Of a stretch of 64,000 nucleotides of DNA, positions 18,184 to 27,858 are shown piece after piece (within the stretch, counting starts at the first letter, position 1; each line of letters begins with the position of its first letter). This DNA comes from Bacteroidales bacterium (GTDB lineage: Bacteria > Bacteroidota > Bacteroidia > Bacteroidales > CG2-30-32-10), in the NCBI GenBank assembly GCA_035353855.1, contig DAOQAK010000011.1:1-64000 (forward strand), written 5' to 3'. The notes beneath the pieces were generated by a model. The model worked only from the letters and a program-made list of their open reading frames with translations, ran no database searches and was not told the origin of the DNA. A program made the position numbers and the translations under genes.

Positions 18184-18199
18184 TGTTTCACGTGAAACA
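18184..18199. promoter_or_regulatory. parS: parS site, ParB-binding palindrome (mnmG 5' side)
   Basis: A second perfect TGTTTCACGTGAAACA. It occupies the gap between the ybeY stop codon and the mnmG start codon, 11 bases from the start, so it overlaps the leader of mnmG. It is about 1.9 kb from the other copy. Two exact 16-mers this close are very unlikely by chance in AT-rich DNA. Confidence 0.92.
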
Positions 18200-18200
18200 A

Positions 18201-18635
18201 TTATTTCATTAATTGATATATTGTTTTTAAGTGAATATCTTCTTTCTTAGTCATTATCAGCTTCTTAGACTTTGTTTTATCTGAATATCCTGATAAATGA
18301 AGCGTTCCATGAGCCATCACTCTATACAGCTCATTTAAAAATGTTGTTTTCATTTTTACCGCATTCTCTTCAATTCTTTCAATACTTATATAAATATCAC
18401 CGGAAACAATTTCATTTTCAGAATAATCAAAAGCAATTACATCTGTATAAGTGTCTCTATTTAAATATTTTATATTAATTTCATGTAAATATGAATCACT
18501 ACAAAAGATGAAACAAAGCATTCCTGCTTTTTTATTCTCACTTTTGATAATAGATTTTACCCAAGCAGAAATAATACTTTTATTTTTTAATCTGAAAGCA
18601 GTGTCTTCGAAAAAATAATTTACGGATACTCGCAT
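18201..18635 (-). CDS. ybeY: rRNA maturation endoribonuclease YbeY
   Basis: 144 residues, slightly short for the family. The metal site reads HGTLHLSGYSDK, with His109 and His113 in place and Asp119 where many bacteria have a third His; my recollection is that Bacteroidota proteins often carry this change, so it is probably functional. YbeY acts in 16S rRNA 3' end maturation and late 30S quality control. It is 21 bases downstream of the RsbW-like gene and upstream of mnmG, all on the minus strand, consistent with one operon. Confidence 0.9.
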   Translation of the reverse strand: MRVSVNYFFEDTAFRLKNKSIISAWVKSIIKSENKKAGMLCFIFCSDSYLHEINIKYLNRDTYTDVIAFDYSENEIVSGDIYISIERIEENAVKMKTTFLNELYRVMAHGTLHLSGYSDKTKSKKLIMTKKEDIHLKTIYQLMK

Positions 18636-18656
18636 GAATCCGGATTAAAGAAAATT

Positions 18657-19163
18657 TTAATTTATGGTATTATTATGAGAAGAGGAAGTTTCTTTAATAC
18701 CACAATATTTTTTCAATAGATTCATCCTTTCAACAGCTAATTCATGGTTAATGCTGGAAATTTTAAAAATTATTTCAACACGGGAACCATTATCTGTAAA
18801 ATGAACTTCATCAGCAAGATTCCTGATAAGGAAAATACCTCGTCCTTTTAATTCGTTTGCATCTATATTAAGGTCGGTAGGGTCGGGGATAGTGTTAATG
18901 TCAAAACCTTTACCTTCATCTTTTATTACAAATGATAATCCATCGGGTTTTGATGTAAATATTATTTGTACTGTTTTGGAAGAATCTTTTGCATTGCCAT
19001 GATTCATCGCATTTTCAACCGCTTCGGTTAAGGCAACAAGAATATTTCCAAAATATGTATTATTTATATTAAACTCATCACAAATATCCTCCACAAATTT
19101 TTCAACTTTGTGAATATTTTCAGGTAATGAGGTTAATATAAGTTCTAAACGTTCGTTGATCAT
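18657..19163 (-). CDS. RsbW/SpoIIAB-like ATP-binding protein
   Basis: 168 residues. It is a free-standing GHKL ATPase domain: N box ALTEAVENAMNHGN, G1 motif KDEGKGFD and G2 motif GRGIFLIRNLADEV. The fold is that of anti-sigma-factor serine kinases such as RsbW and SpoIIAB. No anti-anti-sigma or sigma factor gene is adjacent, so the target is unknown. It lies 9 bases downstream of the DUF4175 gene and 21 bases upstream of ybeY and is probably cotranscribed with both. Confidence 0.85.
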   Translation of the reverse strand: MINERLELILTSLPENIHKVEKFVEDICDEFNINNTYFGNILVALTEAVENAMNHGNAKDSSKTVQIIFTSKPDGLSFVIKDEGKGFDINTIPDPTDLNIDANELKGRGIFLIRNLADEVHFTDNGSRVEIIFKISSINHELAVERMNLLKKYCGIKETSSSHNNTIN

Positions 19164-19172
19164 ATTTAAATC

Positions 19173-22100
19173 CTATTTCACAAAGTTATAAAAATATTCA
19201 TTCACTTTGTTTTTATAAAAACTTTTTAATGAAGGAGGTATGGTTTTTAATAACTCAACTTCTTTCAACTTTATACTGTTATACTTAAAAAAGTCGGTAG
19301 GGTTACTATAATTTTGATTTTTTGCTTCGTTTGATTCTCTTTTTTCGTCCAATTCTCTTTCTTTTTCAGCCTTTTCCGACTCAAGAAGACGTGTTAAAAT
19401 TTCTTTTTGACGCTCAATTGTTTCCCCGGAAAGTATTTTATTTACTAAATCGGTCTCCGTTTCTTCCATTTTATCCATAAGCTTATTAAGGTTACCGGTA
19501 TTCGTATTTCCTTCTTCTTTTAACTGTTCGGCTAACTCTTGCAACTGGCGGCGTAATGCTTCCTGTTGGGCGGCTAATTTAGCCAATTGTTCACTCATTG
19601 ATTTATTCCCATCTTTACCATTTGGATTCGTTCCATTTTTTAAATTTTCCATGGATTTATTTAATTGTTCCTGGAGTTGCCTTATTGATTTAAATGATGG
19701 TTTCCCATTTCCTGGTTTTTTACAACTACCCGGTTTTGAACAACTTCCTGATTTTTGCTCCATCATTTGTTTCTGCATAGCGCTTAATGTTTCAGAAAGC
19801 ATTAAGGCTAAATTATTTATAGATGTCATTGCCGATTGTTGCTTTGATTTTGCTGTACTTGTATTTCGTAGATTTAGTTGAGTTATGGCATTTTTAACAT
19901 TATCATTTATTTCCGATATTTCCTGGTTTACAAATGATTCAATCTGGCTCTGACGTTTACTTAATGCGAAAAGCGAATCTTCAATCATTTGTATATCATC
20001 TTTCAGGTTTTTTTGCTGTTGAATTAAAGTATTGTATTGGGGATCAGAAGTTTTTACTTCGCCAAGCTGATTAATCAAATCTTCCTGATCAAAAGATGCT
20101 TTTATTAAATTTTCAAGAATATCGCGTAATGTATTAATATCTTCGCCTTCTTTTTCTTCCTGCATTTCTTCCTGCATTTGCTCCATTTTATCGGCAAGTT
20201 CCTGCATTTGCTCAGCTGCATTTTTTTGCGATTCTGAAGCTTTCTTATTTTTATTATTATTCAGGTTATTCATGCTGTTTTGCATTTCCTGCTGAATACT
20301 GTTTTCTTCAGTATCTGTTTTTTCAAGATTGTTTGGATTTTCGAGGTTCTCATTCTTTTTTTGCAAACTATCCATATCTTTTCTGACATCCTGAAACTCT
20401 TTATTTAATTCACTTTGCTCGTTTTTTAATTGTTCATTCTTATCCGAATTTGCTTTTTCTGTTTTCTGCGATAAATCTTTTTGCTTTTCAGAAAGCTCAT
20501 TAAGTTTTTCAATGGTTTCATTTAATTGCTTTTCAAATTCAAGTTGCTTGAAAAGCTCCAGGTTACGGTCGAGTTGTTTTTCAAGGTCTTTACTCGAAAG
20601 CTTCATTTTATCAAGCATATCGCTTACCTTATCTTTATCCAGTTTATCAAGCATATCCTGAATTTTCTTGAAAAGCTCTTTCATCTCATCGGTCATCAAT
20701 TCATTAAAAAGCTTATTGAGTTCTTCCTGCTTTTTTAAAAGATCTGTATTGTCCTTTTGATATTGTTCTTCGAGACTACTTTTTTTAAGATTCTCCTTTT
20801 GAATAAGGTCAACTTTGTTCTGAAGGTTTTTCTGCAGATCAAGAATATCCTGAAGTTGCTTCTTTTCCTGCCAGGTAAGCGTTTTTTTATCGACCAGGTC
20901 CTTGCTGAATTTTTCAATTTGTTTCTGAAGTTTTTTTGCTTCGGTAATTGATTCGGTAAGTTCGTTTTTAATTTGTTCGTTCGATTCCTCTGTCTTTTTT
21001 TCAAGTTCTTCCTTTGATGGAAGCTTATATATCAATTTTTGCGAGCGTGTTGATTTGCTACCATTAACTCCATCGTTATCCCATACTTCAAAATAATATT
21101 CAAATTCATCACCGGGTTCGGTTGCAATATCACTGAAATCGTAATAAAAATAGAACTCCTGCTGAGTAATAGAATTGTTAATCTTTACTGATTTTATTTC
21201 CGATCTTTTTGTTATAAGAGAATCTGCACAATTTAGCTTCCTGTAATTAAATGTAAGCCCACGGAAACCATAATCATCTTTGATCATTCCTTTATAATAA
21301 CGCTGATTCTTATTAATAGAATCGCTGTATTCAACAACTTTTACAGTAGGATAAGCGTCAGCAATTACATTTATTGAATAAGTTAATGAATCGTTATTCT
21401 TCAGGAAATTATTAGCCGGAATAATTGAATAATTCTGACTGTTTTTAAAAACTTCAGTATAAGAAAAACTATTTTCTGATTTATTTTGAGTATTTATAGT
21501 TTTATCCTTGAACCGAAGCTTCATTTCTTTGGTATCTCTGGTTAAAAAATGCCATTTAATCTGAGTTCCTTCGGGAATAATCAGATCACCTGTATTTATA
21601 AGGGATTCATCCTGTTTATCCAAATAAGAAGGATAAACAAGCGTTACATCAAAATTTAATATGATAGGCTTGGGGATTACTACTATTTCATATTCTTTGG
21701 AATAATATTTATCAGCAAATAGCTGAAATTTTTGATCTTTCTGAAGATTCTTGAAATTATAATGAAAGTTAACCGTATTATCTTTTGTAAGCTGGTACTC
21801 GTTTCCATTAATTTCAACAAAAACATTTTCGGGAATTTCGTCACCGGTAATTTTTACGCTCAGAAGAAAATCTTCCTGCTGAATTGCCTGCATTGATTTA
21901 TTCTGTATCGCAAACTGAAAAGGCGCTTCACGTTCAAAGTAAGTTCCATGGTGTATGATCCTGTTAGTAGGCGCAGTAATCAGTCCGGGAGCGGCAATAA
22001 TCATGAAAAGCAGCAATAACAAAGGAATTCCGGCATACTTTATATACTTCCTGTTTTTTTTCAAATCGATAGCAATAGGAAATGGAACAGGACTTAATTG

Positions 22101-22514
22101 CTCTATTCTTTGGTTTATACTTGCTTCAATAAGTAAAGTATTATCGGGATTTGAATCAGCAAGGTGCTTAAGTTGCAGAGTATTCAGCAATTTATCCTTG
22201 ATATCAGAAAAATGTTTTCCAATAATTTCGGCTGCCTGTTCATGCGAAATTATTTTACCGATATGATATAATTTCAATAAAGGAGTAAAAAAATAGTAAT
22301 ATAAAATTCCAAGGTTAATAAAAATGAAAGAATAAAACATAATTGTTCGCATTACTATCCCAAAATGCCCGAAATACTCAAGCATTGTTATAACAATGTA
22401 AAAAATAAGAATAGTTGCTATAGAATAAATAGTTCCCTTTATCAGAAAATTCTTATAATATTTCCTGATAAATTCATCGAGTTTACTAATTAATATTTGA
22501 TAATTACCGGTCAA
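19173..22514 (-). CDS. DUF4175-family membrane protein with long coiled coil
   Basis: 1113 residues. Two membrane helices near the N-terminus (about 22-45 and 50-75) and a third near 158-178 are followed by a beta-rich extracytoplasmic part to about 510. A very long Lys/Glu/Gln/Asn-rich coiled coil then runs to about 1060 (repeats such as KELFKKIQDMLDKLDKDKVS and EQMQELADKMEQMQEEMQEE). A small Lys/Gly/Cys patch (SGSCSKPGSCKKPGNGKP) breaks the coil. Function is unknown; the layout suggests a structural or scaffold role in the envelope. The apparent start is TTG at 22514, supported by a TATATTTG element 25 bases upstream. It heads the run to the RsbW-like gene, ybeY and mnmG. Confidence 0.75.
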   Translation of the reverse strand: MTGNYQILISKLDEFIRKYYKNFLIKGTIYSIATILIFYIVITMLEYFGHFGIVMRTIMFYSFIFINLGILYYYFFTPLLKLYHIGKIISHEQAAEIIGKHFSDIKDKLLNTLQLKHLADSNPDNTLLIEASINQRIEQLSPVPFPIAIDLKKNRKYIKYAGIPLLLLLFMIIAAPGLITAPTNRIIHHGTYFEREAPFQFAIQNKSMQAIQQEDFLLSVKITGDEIPENVFVEINGNEYQLTKDNTVNFHYNFKNLQKDQKFQLFADKYYSKEYEIVVIPKPIILNFDVTLVYPSYLDKQDESLINTGDLIIPEGTQIKWHFLTRDTKEMKLRFKDKTINTQNKSENSFSYTEVFKNSQNYSIIPANNFLKNNDSLTYSINVIADAYPTVKVVEYSDSINKNQRYYKGMIKDDYGFRGLTFNYRKLNCADSLITKRSEIKSVKINNSITQQEFYFYYDFSDIATEPGDEFEYYFEVWDNDGVNGSKSTRSQKLIYKLPSKEELEKKTEESNEQIKNELTESITEAKKLQKQIEKFSKDLVDKKTLTWQEKKQLQDILDLQKNLQNKVDLIQKENLKKSSLEEQYQKDNTDLLKKQEELNKLFNELMTDEMKELFKKIQDMLDKLDKDKVSDMLDKMKLSSKDLEKQLDRNLELFKQLEFEKQLNETIEKLNELSEKQKDLSQKTEKANSDKNEQLKNEQSELNKEFQDVRKDMDSLQKKNENLENPNNLEKTDTEENSIQQEMQNSMNNLNNNKNKKASESQKNAAEQMQELADKMEQMQEEMQEEKEGEDINTLRDILENLIKASFDQEDLINQLGEVKTSDPQYNTLIQQQKNLKDDIQMIEDSLFALSKRQSQIESFVNQEISEINDNVKNAITQLNLRNTSTAKSKQQSAMTSINNLALMLSETLSAMQKQMMEQKSGSCSKPGSCKKPGNGKPSFKSIRQLQEQLNKSMENLKNGTNPNGKDGNKSMSEQLAKLAAQQEALRRQLQELAEQLKEEGNTNTGNLNKLMDKMEETETDLVNKILSGETIERQKEILTRLLESEKAEKERELDEKRESNEAKNQNYSNPTDFFKYNSIKLKEVELLKTIPPSLKSFYKNKVNEYFYNFVK

Positions 22515-22538
22515 AAGTTTTTTAATTCAAAAGTTCCA

Positions 22539-22546
22539 CAAATATA
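22539..22546 (-). promoter_or_regulatory. -7 promoter element for the DUF4175 operon
   Basis: The minus strand reads TATATTTG, matching TAnnTTTG. It lies in the 83-bp divergent region shared with rnr and gives a leader of about 18 bases to the TTG start. A weaker plus-strand match TACTTTTA at 22571-22578 could serve rnr. Confidence 0.4.
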
Positions 22547-22597
22547 ACGAATAAGATGGCTCTTTATTAGTACTTTTACAAAAATTAACAACGAATT

Positions 22598-24754
22598 ATG
22601 GGGCATAAAAAGAAAACCAAAAACAATCAGAATCCTTTAGTAAACGATATTCTTAAAATTTTCGCCAACAATCCTGATAAATCATACAATTATAAACAAC
22701 TGGCAAAGCTGTTATCAATTAATGATAAAAGCAATAAACAATTATTAAATGTTTTACTGGAAGATTTATTACGAAAAAATTCGCTAATACAAGAAGAAAG
22801 AGGAAAGTTCAGCATCAACCCTGAAATGGTTAAGTTTTATAGTACTGCTAAAACATCCATTATCGGCATTGTTGATATGAAATCGACAGGTAAAGCATTT
22901 ATTATTTCAGAAGGGGAGGCAGAAGATGTTCTGATTTTCCCGAACAATACCAATAGGGCGCTACATGGCGATACCGTTAAAGTGCATATATTCCCAAAAC
23001 GAAAAGGACATAAAACGGAAGGTGAAGTAATTGAAATCATCAAAAGGGCAAAAACAAAATTTGTTGGAATACTTGAAGTATCCAATAAATTCGCCTTTGT
23101 AGTGCCTGATAATACGAATATGCCTGTTGATATTTTTATTCCACATGAAAACCTGGAAGGTGCAAAAAACGGACAGAAAGTAGTTGTTGAAATTACCGAT
23201 TGGCCAAGACAGGCAAAAAATCCTTTTGGTAAAATTCTTCATGTACTCGGAGTACCGGGAGAAAATAACGTGGAAATGAATTCTATTCTTGCTGAATTTG
23301 GCTTCCCGCTTGAATTTCCAAAGAATGTTCTTAACGATGCCGAAAAAATCCCTTCAGAAATAACGGAAAGTGAAATAAAGAAACGAAGGGATTTCAGAAA
23401 AGCTGTTACTATAACCATTGATCCCGAAGACGCAAAAGACTTTGATGACGCGTTATCCATAACCTGGCTACCTAACGGAAATTATGAAGTAGGTGTTCAC
23501 ATAGCAGATGTATCGCATTATGTAAAACCCGGAAGTAGTGTTGATAAGGAAGGTTATGAACGCGGCACGTCAATATACCTGGTCGACAGAACCATTCCCA
23601 TGTTACCCGAAAAATTATCCAATCAGCTTTGTTCATTGCAGCCACATGTTGATAAACTTAGTTTTTCGGCAGTATTTGAAATGAATGATGATGCAGAAAT
23701 AATTAATCTATGGTTTGGTAAAACCATTATTAACTCAAATCATCGTTTTAATTATAATGAAGTACAGGAAATCATTGAAAAAGGGGAGGGATTGTTTTCA
23801 AAAGAAATTTTAAAGCTTCATCAATTAGCCGGTTTACTAAGGAAAGAACGTTTTAAAAATGGTTCAATAGAATTTGAAACTACTGAAGTAAAATTTAAAT
23901 TGGATGAAAAAGGAAAACCTTTAAGCGTGTATATAAAGGAGTATAAGGATTCCAACAAACTGATCGAAGATTTTATGTTACTTGCCAATCGTAAAGTTGC
24001 TGAAATTATAGGAAAGAAAAAAAATAAAGAATCGGCAAAAACCTTTGTTTACAGGGTACACGACGAACCTAATCCTGAAAAATTAAACACATTCTCAGAA
24101 TTTGTTTCTAAGCTCGGTTACAAAATGAAAACCACTTCAAGGAAAAGCACCATTGATTCATTTAATAAACTTCTTGAAAACGTTGAAGGAAAAGGCGAGC
24201 AAAATATGATCGAGAACCTTGCAATACGCACTATGGCCAAAGCATATTACAGTACTGATAATATCGGGCATTATGGTTTATCATTCGAATATTATTCTCA
24301 TTTCACTTCACCTATTCGTCGTTATCCTGATCTTATGGTTCACCGTTTATTGTTTGAATATTTGAATGATGGCGCTTCTGCAAAAAAAGATGAATACGAA
24401 GAAAAATGCAAGCATTCATCGGACATGGAAAAACTTGCAGCCGATGCAGAACGCGCCTCGGTAAAATATAAACAGGTGGAATTCCTTGTTGACAAAGTAG
24501 GACAAGTGTTTGATGGTGTTATTTCGGGTGTGAGTAAATGGGGAATATTTGTTGAAATTAAAGACAATAAATGCGAAGGCATGGTTTCGTTACGCGATAT
24601 GGAAGATGATTTTTATTATTTAGATGGAGATAATTACTGCGTGATAGGACAACGCAACGGCACCAGATATAAGCTTGGTGATGATGTGAAGATAAAAGTT
24701 AAAAGAGCCAACCTTTCAAGAAAACAATTGGATTTTGAATTATGTCAATTGTAA
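22598..24754 (+). CDS. rnr: ribonuclease R
   Basis: 718 residues, the usual length. An N-terminal winged-helix/cold-shock part (about 1-230) is followed by the RNB catalytic domain with the acidic cluster DPEDAKDFDDALS, which binds the catalytic magnesium ions, the FTSPIRRYPDLMVHRLL signature, and a C-terminal S1 domain from about 635 (GVISGVSKWGIFVEI). It degrades structured RNA in the 3' to 5' direction. It is transcribed alone and ends in a bidirectional hairpin shared with the convergent HU gene. Confidence 0.96.
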   Translation: MGHKKKTKNNQNPLVNDILKIFANNPDKSYNYKQLAKLLSINDKSNKQLLNVLLEDLLRKNSLIQEERGKFSINPEMVKFYSTAKTSIIGIVDMKSTGKAFIISEGEAEDVLIFPNNTNRALHGDTVKVHIFPKRKGHKTEGEVIEIIKRAKTKFVGILEVSNKFAFVVPDNTNMPVDIFIPHENLEGAKNGQKVVVEITDWPRQAKNPFGKILHVLGVPGENNVEMNSILAEFGFPLEFPKNVLNDAEKIPSEITESEIKKRRDFRKAVTITIDPEDAKDFDDALSITWLPNGNYEVGVHIADVSHYVKPGSSVDKEGYERGTSIYLVDRTIPMLPEKLSNQLCSLQPHVDKLSFSAVFEMNDDAEIINLWFGKTIINSNHRFNYNEVQEIIEKGEGLFSKEILKLHQLAGLLRKERFKNGSIEFETTEVKFKLDEKGKPLSVYIKEYKDSNKLIEDFMLLANRKVAEIIGKKKNKESAKTFVYRVHDEPNPEKLNTFSEFVSKLGYKMKTTSRKSTIDSFNKLLENVEGKGEQNMIENLAIRTMAKAYYSTDNIGHYGLSFEYYSHFTSPIRRYPDLMVHRLLFEYLNDGASAKKDEYEEKCKHSSDMEKLAADAERASVKYKQVEFLVDKVGQVFDGVISGVSKWGIFVEIKDNKCEGMVSLRDMEDDFYYLDGDNYCVIGQRNGTRYKLGDDVKIKVKRANLSRKQLDFELCQL

Positions 24755-24773
24755 AAATTATTCATTAATGGAA

Positions 24774-24818
24774 ATAAAAAACCCGATGTTCGCAAATAGC
24801 GATCAATCGGGTTTTTTT
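24774..24818. terminator. bidirectional terminator between rnr and the HU gene
   Basis: The stem arms AAACCCGAT and ATCGGGTTT enclose an 18-base loop. The right arm runs into a T tract on the plus strand and the left arm is preceded by an A tract, which gives a T tract on the minus strand, so it can end both convergent genes. Confidence 0.85.
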
Positions 24819-24832
24819 AAAGTAAAAAATTC

Positions 24833-25105
24833 TTACTTAACTGATTTTGCTAAAGCAGCACCAGCTTTAAATTTAGCTACTTTTTTAGCAGCAATTTTAA
24901 TTGGTTTTCCGGTTTGAGGATTGCGTCCGGTTCTTGCAGCTCTTTTAGCTATTGAGAAAGATCCGAAACCTACCAGAATAACGCCTTCACCTTTTTTAAG
25001 TGATTTGCTGATAGCTGTGATAGTTGCATCTAATGCTTTACCACTGTCTACTTTACTTAATTTTGCTTCTTTAGCAATTGCATCAATTAATTCAGCTTTG
25101 TTCAT
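24833..25105 (-). CDS. HU-family DNA-binding protein
   Basis: 90 residues, exactly HU length. MNKAELIDAIAKEAKLSKVD, the beta-arm region GRNPQTGKPIKI and the C-terminal KFKAGAALAKSVK are standard HU. It binds and bends DNA nonspecifically as a nucleoid protein. It is convergent with rnr and monocistronic. A -33/-7 promoter candidate lies at 25148-25178. Confidence 0.97.
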   Translation of the reverse strand: MNKAELIDAIAKEAKLSKVDSGKALDATITAISKSLKKGEGVILVGFGSFSIAKRAARTGRNPQTGKPIKIAAKKVAKFKAGAALAKSVK

Positions 25106-25147
25106 TTTTTTTAATTTTAGTTATTTAAACTTGTTTTAAAAGTTGAA

Positions 25148-25178
25148 TAAAATTAGTAAAAAAAAATAAAGTACCAAA
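25148..25178 (-). promoter_or_regulatory. -33/-7 promoter for the HU gene
   Basis: On the minus strand TTTG (25175-25178) is followed after 19 bases by TAATTTTA (25148-25155), close to the Bacteroidota TTTG-N19/20-TAnnTTTG pattern with one mismatch. It would give a leader of roughly 35 bases. Confidence 0.4.
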
Positions 25179-25340
25179 AAAAAATAAAAAAAAATTATAA
25201 AAAAATCTCTCCGTTTAGAGCCATTCATCGCAAAAAAGGAGAAATTACTAAAAACAAAATCATCTAAAACTATTGATTTTACTGGATATTTATTAAATGA
25301 AACGATGGGAATAACATTGTTAGCAACTAGTTGAAAAAAA

Positions 25341-25372
25341 ATAAAAAAAGGGCATTTTAAAAAATACCCTTT
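25341..25372 (-). terminator. intrinsic terminator of the LytTR regulator gene
   Basis: On the minus strand a stem of AAAGGG and CCCTTT, extended by pairing of the ATTTT and AAAAT parts, ends in a run of seven T. It lies 22 bases past the stop of the response-regulator gene. Confidence 0.7.
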
Positions 25373-25393
25373 CTCAATTTTATGAAAACAATA

Positions 25394-26146
25394 TTAAATT
25401 AAATTCAGTCTGCTGAAAAGTTCTTTGCGATAGAGCCCGCCAATAGGGATAACTTTCATTTTTCCTTCAATAACCAAATCAGGATATTTTATTGAAAATA
25501 TTTTGTCGAGACGAACAATAAAGGAACGATGCACCCTTACAAATTCTTTTGCAGGAAGAATGCGCATCATTTCTTTCATAGTTGTATGTGTTGTATAAAT
25601 ATTATCAGATGTATTTATAACCACATAATCTTTTAAAGCTTCAACAAAGAAAACATCTTCAAATTTGATTTTATTGAGCCTATAATCGGCGCGAACAAAA
25701 ATGCTGTCTTTTGATTCTTTATTTTCAACAATGGAATGGAAAAGGTCTCTTTCGCGTTTAACCTGCGAATCCTTTTCATGCTTATACATTGCGATTTCAA
25801 TCGTGGTTTGTAATTCTTTTTCTTTAAAAGGTTTGATTATATAACCATAAGGTTCGGCAACTTTTGCTTTGCTTAAAGTGTTATCATCAGCATAGGCAGT
25901 TAAAAAGATAACGGGGATGTCGTAATTTTCGCGAATTGCATTTGCAGCTTCAACTCCATTCATATCCCCCTTAAGCATGATGTCCATTAAAATAAGGTCA
26001 GGACGTGATTGCTCCACTTCCTCAATTGCTTTTTCGCCAGAAGCAACAACGGTTGGAACGATATAACCCAGTTTCTTTAAACTATTCTGTATATCCTTTG
26101 CGACTATGCTCTCATCTTCTACGACTAAGATTTTAAGTTTTGCCAT
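25394..26146 (-). CDS. LytTR-family response regulator
   Basis: 250 residues. The N-terminal receiver domain has the acidic pocket ED (10-11), the phospho-acceptor Asp55 in LILMDIML, Thr in IFLTAYAD and Lys in IIKPFKEKE. The C-terminal LytTR DNA-binding domain (about 150-250) has FVEALKDYVVINT and the typical FVRVHRSFIVRLDKI. No cognate kinase is adjacent, so it is an orphan regulator here. A terminator follows the gene and it appears monocistronic. Confidence 0.9.
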   Translation of the reverse strand: MAKLKILVVEDESIVAKDIQNSLKKLGYIVPTVVASGEKAIEEVEQSRPDLILMDIMLKGDMNGVEAANAIRENYDIPVIFLTAYADDNTLSKAKVAEPYGYIIKPFKEKELQTTIEIAMYKHEKDSQVKRERDLFHSIVENKESKDSIFVRADYRLNKIKFEDVFFVEALKDYVVINTSDNIYTTHTTMKEMMRILPAKEFVRVHRSFIVRLDKIFSIKYPDLVIEGKMKVIPIGGLYRKELFSRLNLI

Positions 26147-26314
26147 AACTTGTATATTTTTTAAGATTAAAGTTTAAAATTAATAATAAATTTTAAATAA
26201 TAGGCAATTTATAAAAAAAATTAATAGCTTAAATATTATTTTACAAAGTTAATATTTTTCCTTTAATATCGTTATGTTGTATCATTGGATTAAAATATTC
26301 ATGTATAATATTTT

Positions 26315-27841
26315 TTATTCTTCGGTATTTTCTTCTGTTGGTGGTTTAATTTTAACGCCATCATATTTTATCTCAATACCATTTTTATAAGTTGTTGTAA
26401 GAAATAAGGTACCTGTATTATCATACTTAAACCAATCGCCTTCCCGTTTTCCCATAATATAATAACCTTCTTCTTTAATATTACCGTTCTCCCAATAATA
26501 TACCTGCTTACCATTAGGATTATCGTCAAGGAAACTACCTATAAAAAATGGATTTCCATTATCATAAGTATATTTCCATTCTCCATCACGTACACCGCTT
26601 TTGTAAGAACCTTCCATTACAATATCGCCTTCATGATAATACCAGGGACCTTCTTCCAAATCATCAACGTATTCTCCTTTTGCAACAATTGTCCCGGAAT
26701 CGGTATATTCAACAGACACGCCATTTCTTAACCCATCAATATAATTTTCTTCGCGAAGAACATTTCCGTTATCATAAAACCATTTCCATTCCCCATCGGA
26801 TTTTTCATTTTTTAAAAATGTTCCTTCTTGTTCAAGTTTTCCATTTTTATAATAATATTTCCACGGACCTATTCTTTGATCATTCAGGTATTTCCCAACG
26901 CCTTTAAGTTCGCCTGTTTCAAAATATTCTTTCCAATCACCTTGTTTATACCCATTATTATCAACAATCCCATCGCCAACAACAGCGCCACTTTTATAAA
27001 TTTTTGAAGATTCCACATTACCTTCAGGTGTAAATATCCTGGTTATTCCTTCAGGAATATTATTTTTATAACTGCCTTTTTTCTTTATTTTTCCATCGGG
27101 ATAGTATTCCGTTTTAATATCGAGCCTGCTTACTTCAGAAGCGTCAACCTGTATTTCTCCATTTATATATTTTGAAATATTTTTTAAATTTCCATCTGAA
27201 AAATAATCTTTAAAATATCCATCTTTTACTCCATATTTATAATATCCTTCTGATTTTATAAAACCATTAGGATAAAAATCCACCCATTTTCCATGTTTTA
27301 AAGAATCATTTACATAACGGTTTACTTTTTCTTTACTTATCATATAACCATTCTTGTATTCGTAAAGAGCAATAATAGTACTGTCTTTAGAATATTCAAT
27401 CGCTAATCCCTGCTCTCTTCCTTTTACAAAATTCACTGATAAACGAATTTTACCATTAGGATAATAGTAAGTGGTAAAGCCTTGTTTAATATCATTCACA
27501 AAATTTTCTGCAATAATTTCACTCGAAGAATAGGTGGTTTTAATCCCATTCTTTTTACCAAGTTTATAATTTATTTCAAGAACAATTTTTCCGCTATCAT
27601 TATAAAATTTCCAAGTGCTGTCGAGTTCAAATTTTTTCCTGTTACCTTCACTTTTCATCAACCCGTTTTCATAATAAGTTTTCCAGTATCCATTAGGTTT
27701 TCCGTTAACCATATATCCTTCGCTTGATATTTTTCCATTATCATAACGAAATACAGTAAACGTACCTTTACCTGTAGTATCTTTTTGTGAGAAACTTAAT
27801 AAAGGAAATAAAAATAATATGAGTAATAATTTATTTTTCAT
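26315..27841 (-). CDS. YwqK/MORN-like repeat protein, secreted
   Basis: About 508 residues. A signal peptide (ending near LLSFSQ) is followed by roughly twenty repeats of about 22-24 residues with the core GxWKxYYxNGxLxxEGxY, for example NGYWKTYYENGLMKSEGN and NGLRNGVSVEYTDSGTIVAKG. This is the YwqK/MORN-like repeat family; the YwqK name comes from a toxin-antitoxin annotation that has little bearing on a secreted protein of this size. It is probably an envelope or surface protein of unknown role. I chose the ATG over an in-frame GTG two codons upstream. It ends a short minus-strand run with nadA (17 bases away). Confidence 0.75.
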   Translation of the reverse strand: MKNKLLLILFLFPLLSFSQKDTTGKGTFTVFRYDNGKISSEGYMVNGKPNGYWKTYYENGLMKSEGNRKKFELDSTWKFYNDSGKIVLEINYKLGKKNGIKTTYSSSEIIAENFVNDIKQGFTTYYYPNGKIRLSVNFVKGREQGLAIEYSKDSTIIALYEYKNGYMISKEKVNRYVNDSLKHGKWVDFYPNGFIKSEGYYKYGVKDGYFKDYFSDGNLKNISKYINGEIQVDASEVSRLDIKTEYYPDGKIKKKGSYKNNIPEGITRIFTPEGNVESSKIYKSGAVVGDGIVDNNGYKQGDWKEYFETGELKGVGKYLNDQRIGPWKYYYKNGKLEQEGTFLKNEKSDGEWKWFYDNGNVLREENYIDGLRNGVSVEYTDSGTIVAKGEYVDDLEEGPWYYHEGDIVMEGSYKSGVRDGEWKYTYDNGNPFFIGSFLDDNPNGKQVYYWENGNIKEEGYYIMGKREGDWFKYDNTGTLFLTTTYKNGIEIKYDGVKIKPPTEENTEE

Positions 27842-27858
27842 TATCACAAATGTATATT

